Source: Scatavimonas merdigallinarum
GTDB taxonomy: Bacteria; Bacillota; Clostridia; Oscillospirales; Acutalibacteraceae
Length of the DNA: 7,306 nt
Direction of reading: 5' to 3'
Assembly (NCBI GenBank): GCA_018713055.1
Contig: DVFW01000041.1
Span: forward strand, 1 to 7,306
Position numbers and translations under genes: made by a program. Of this stretch, positions 6,054 to 7,306 are shown piece by piece. The notes under the pieces are model-generated. The model was not told the DNA's origin, searched no databases, and was given only the letters and a program-made list of their open reading frames with translations. Position 1 is the first letter of the stretch. Every line of letters starts with the position of its first letter.

Positions 6054-6340
6054 GGGTTTCCTCCTTTCCTGCCGCTTTTTGCCTTAAATGACTACCGCTT
6101 TCTCCCTCTTTATCATTGGTTATTGCCGGCATGCATTCCATCATTTTGTCTGGTTTTCTTTTCATTTTAAGTAGCCTGATCCTATTTCTAAACAGAGAAG
6201 TATTATTTTATAACCATAAAAAGTTGTTTTCATGTATGATAACTAGACATGCGGATACTGCCTTCATTTCCGCGTCTTTGGCATTCTTTCTGCATACTTT
6301 ACAGGCATTAAACCTATTTATATGCCTTCCCGTTTTGGGA
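6054..6340 (-). other. Unusually long gap inside the ABC operon
   Basis: ATPase and permease genes of this type are usually close or overlapping, but here 287 bases separate them. I see no supported gene: a frame from 6165 into the permease (105 codons) has no ribosome site and overlaps the permease, and a 23-codon frame beginning near 6232 also lacks one. A weak inverted repeat (AGGCAT 6303-6308 with ATGCCT 6322-6327) follows the ATPase stop without a T-run, so it is not a convincing terminator. An AT-rich TATAAAATAAT stretch on the minus strand (about 6204-6214) lacks a matching -35. The gap may be a long untranslated link or the trace of a lost small gene. Confidence 0.5.
6059..6066 (-). 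promoter_or_regulatory. Strong ribosome binding site of the permease
   Basis: The minus strand reads AAAGGAGG, 5 bases before the ATG at 6053-6051. It fixes the permease start and shows that the gene is translated independently of the ATPase 287 bases upstream. Confidence 0.85.
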
Positions 6341-7045
6341 TTACCATTCAATTTCTTCTACCGGAAGAGGTTCTTCGTTTAAAACATTGCTGACCACCTT
6401 TCCGCTTTTCATGCGGATCACGCGGTCTGCCATAGGTGTAATCGCCTGGTTGTGCGTAATCAGCACAACTGTCATACCCTCTTTCTGACAAGTGGCCTGC
6501 AAAAGCTTTAAAATGGACTTGCCTGTATTATAATCCAAAGCGCCGGTTGGTTCGTCGCACAAAAGAAGCTTTGGACGCTTGGCCAGCGCCCTTGCAATAG
6601 ATACGCGCTGCTGTTCTCCCCCTGAAAGCTGCGCGGGAAAATTGTCCATACGGCCTGAAAGTCCTACGCTTTCCAAAACAGCCTGTGCATCTAAAGGGTT
6701 TTTACAAATTTGTGTTGCAAGCTCCACATTTTCTTTAGCCGTCAGGTTTGGAACCAAATTATAAAACTGAAAAACAAAGCCAATATCATACCGCCGGTAG
6801 GAAGCAAGCTCTTTTTCCTTCAGCGCGCTGATTTCCCTGCCCGCTACAAAAATTTCCCCTTCGCTGCATTTATCCATACCGCCCAAAATATTTAAAACCG
6901 TTGTTTTTCCGGCCCCGCTGGAACCGACAACTACGGCAAATTCACCCTGTTCAATATGAAACGAAATGCCATCCACAGCAGTAATTACAACCTCTCCCAT
7001 CTTATAGCGTTTATACACGTTTTTAAATTCCACCAGACTCTCCAT
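6341..7045 (-). CDS. ABC transporter ATPase, LolD/MacB type
   Basis: This 234-residue cytoplasmic ATPase should dimerise and drive the FtsX-like permease encoded next in the operon. All motifs are present: Walker A GSSGAGKTT (41-49), Q-loop Gln 93 in FVFQFYNLVP, signature LSGGEQQR (140-147), Walker B LLLCDEP (160-166, catalytic Glu 165), D-loop GALD (168-171) and switch His 198 in LITHN. The FQFYNLVPNLTAKENV stretch and the short length are typical of the LolD/MacB/SalX branch that serves MacB- and FtsX-fold permeases. The start at 7045 is chosen because GGGAGG lies 8 bases before it; an in-frame GTG at 7075 would add ten residues but lacks a ribosome site. The gene is first in the operon, directly behind a good promoter. 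The substrate cannot be read from the ATPase. Confidence 0.96.
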   Translation of the reverse strand: MESLVEFKNVYKRYKMGEVVITAVDGISFHIEQGEFAVVVGSSGAGKTTVLNILGGMDKCSEGEIFVAGREISALKEKELASYRRYDIGFVFQFYNLVPNLTAKENVELATQICKNPLDAQAVLESVGLSGRMDNFPAQLSGGEQQRVSIARALAKRPKLLLCDEPTGALDYNTGKSILKLLQATCQKEGMTVVLITHNQAITPMADRVIRMKSGKVVSNVLNEEPLPVEEIEW

Positions 7046-7053
7046 AGCTTCAA

Positions 7054-7059
7054 CCTCCC
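7054..7059 (-). promoter_or_regulatory. Ribosome binding site of the ATPase
   Basis: The minus strand reads GGGAGG, 8 bases before the ATG at 7045-7043. It decides for this start over the upstream GTG at 7075-7073. Confidence 0.8.
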
Positions 7060-7090
7060 ATATATAACGCGACACAACGCTTATTAAGTT

Positions 7091-7119
7091 ATCATAACAT
7101 ATGGACGCATAAAAGTAAA
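7091..7119 (-). promoter_or_regulatory. Promoter of the ATPase-permease operon
   Basis: On the minus strand TTTACT (7114-7119, 4/6 to -35) is followed by exactly 17 bases and TATGAT (7091-7096, 5/6 to -10). Transcription would begin near 7084, about 40 bases before the ATPase start. An 11-base palindrome GTTAT-C-ATAAC (7088-7098) covers the -10 box and could be a repressor site, but it is short and may be chance. Confidence 0.75.
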
Positions 7120-7176
7120 TATTCCATCTTTTTGCATTCTTTTAACAAACCATTTTCTTTTTCTCTTTTATATGAC

Positions 7177-7206
7177 AAAAACGGGACAGGTCGTTTGCCT
7201 GTCCCG
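7177..7206 (-). terminator. Terminator of the upstream leftward gene
   Basis: The arms CGGGACAGG and CCTGTCCCG (7182-7190 and 7198-7206) form a GC-rich 9-pair stem with a 7-base loop. On the minus strand it is followed by TTTTT (7181-7177). It lies 34 bases after the stop of the partial gene at the right edge and isolates that gene from the ABC operon promoter. Confidence 0.9.
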
Positions 7207-7240
7207 CTTTCTGTTTTTATCAGAAGATAAAAACATTGCA

Positions 7241-7306
7241 TTATTTCAAATATGTACCATCCGTACCAATTTTTCCGCTGATTCCGTCAAACCCGCCGGA
7301 GCTGAG
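7241..7306 (-). CDS. C-terminal end of an unidentified protein (partial)
   Basis: Only the last 21 codons are inside the window; the gene continues past base 7306. The tail ends GGFDGISGKIGTDGTYLK and stops at TAA (7243-7241). The frame is supported by the well-placed intrinsic terminator 34 bases downstream and by the same direction as the ABC operon. The GISG stretch recalls the DGISGAT motif of FMN-binding domains, but the following residues do not continue that motif, so I do not assign a family. Confidence 0.6.
   Translation of the reverse strand, partial: LSSGGFDGISGKIGTDGTYLK

Noticed and set aside
5848..6165. Leftward 105-codon frame overlapping the permease start
   Set aside because: There is no ribosome site before 6165, and two thirds of it is an out-of-frame reading of the permease N-terminus.
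6116..6382. Rightward 88-codon frame with membrane-protein-like composition in the operon gap
   Set aside because: It starts without a ribosome site, runs into the opposite strand of the ATPase gene, and its hydrophobicity follows from T-rich DNA.

Overview
The window most likely comes from a low-to-mid GC, Gram-positive Firmicute of the class Clostridia, possibly a gut Oscillospirales- or Christensenella-like lineage. This is inferred from strong purine-rich Shine-Dalgarno sites, TTTACT/TATGAT-type sigma-A promoters, U-tailed terminators and the protein families present. I cannot name a species.

Layout. (1) Positions 1-656 are AT-rich and hold no convincing intact gene. A good leftward promoter (12-40) fires out of the window's left edge. 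A leftward reading frame with its own ribosome site and start (656) is interrupted by stops and looks like a decayed gene. It contains a perfect 29-base odd palindrome (542-570). (2) Positions 657-934 are non-coding and carry an imperfect inverted repeat and weak promoter candidates on both strands. (3) Two rightward genes follow: an exported NodB-type polysaccharide deacetylase (935-1813) and, 85 bases later, a leaderless Amidase_3-type N-acetylmuramoyl-L-alanine amidase (1899-2444). They end at a strong bidirectional terminator (2472-2505). (4) Converging on that terminator from the right is a leftward ABC operon. From its promoter (7091-7119) it runs through a LolD/MacB-type ATPase (7045-6341), a 287-base gap, and a 1154-residue FtsX-like permease (6053-2589). 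(5) At the right edge is the last part of an unidentified leftward gene (7306-7241), closed by its own terminator (7177-7206).

How the parts may work together. The ATPase and permease should form one type VII (mechanotransmission) ABC complex. The permease is a duplicated FtsX fold with about 330 extra residues of coiled coil in its first extracellular domain. The coiled coil is built on a 7/11-residue register and has a turn almost exactly at its middle, so it should form a long antiparallel hairpin reaching away from the membrane. The neighbouring deacetylase and amidase act on cell-wall glycan or peptidoglycan. The whole window therefore reads as an envelope-remodelling neighbourhood, although the two halves are separate, convergent transcription units and a functional link is only inferred. 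I see no CRISPR array, tRNA, rRNA or intact mobile element.
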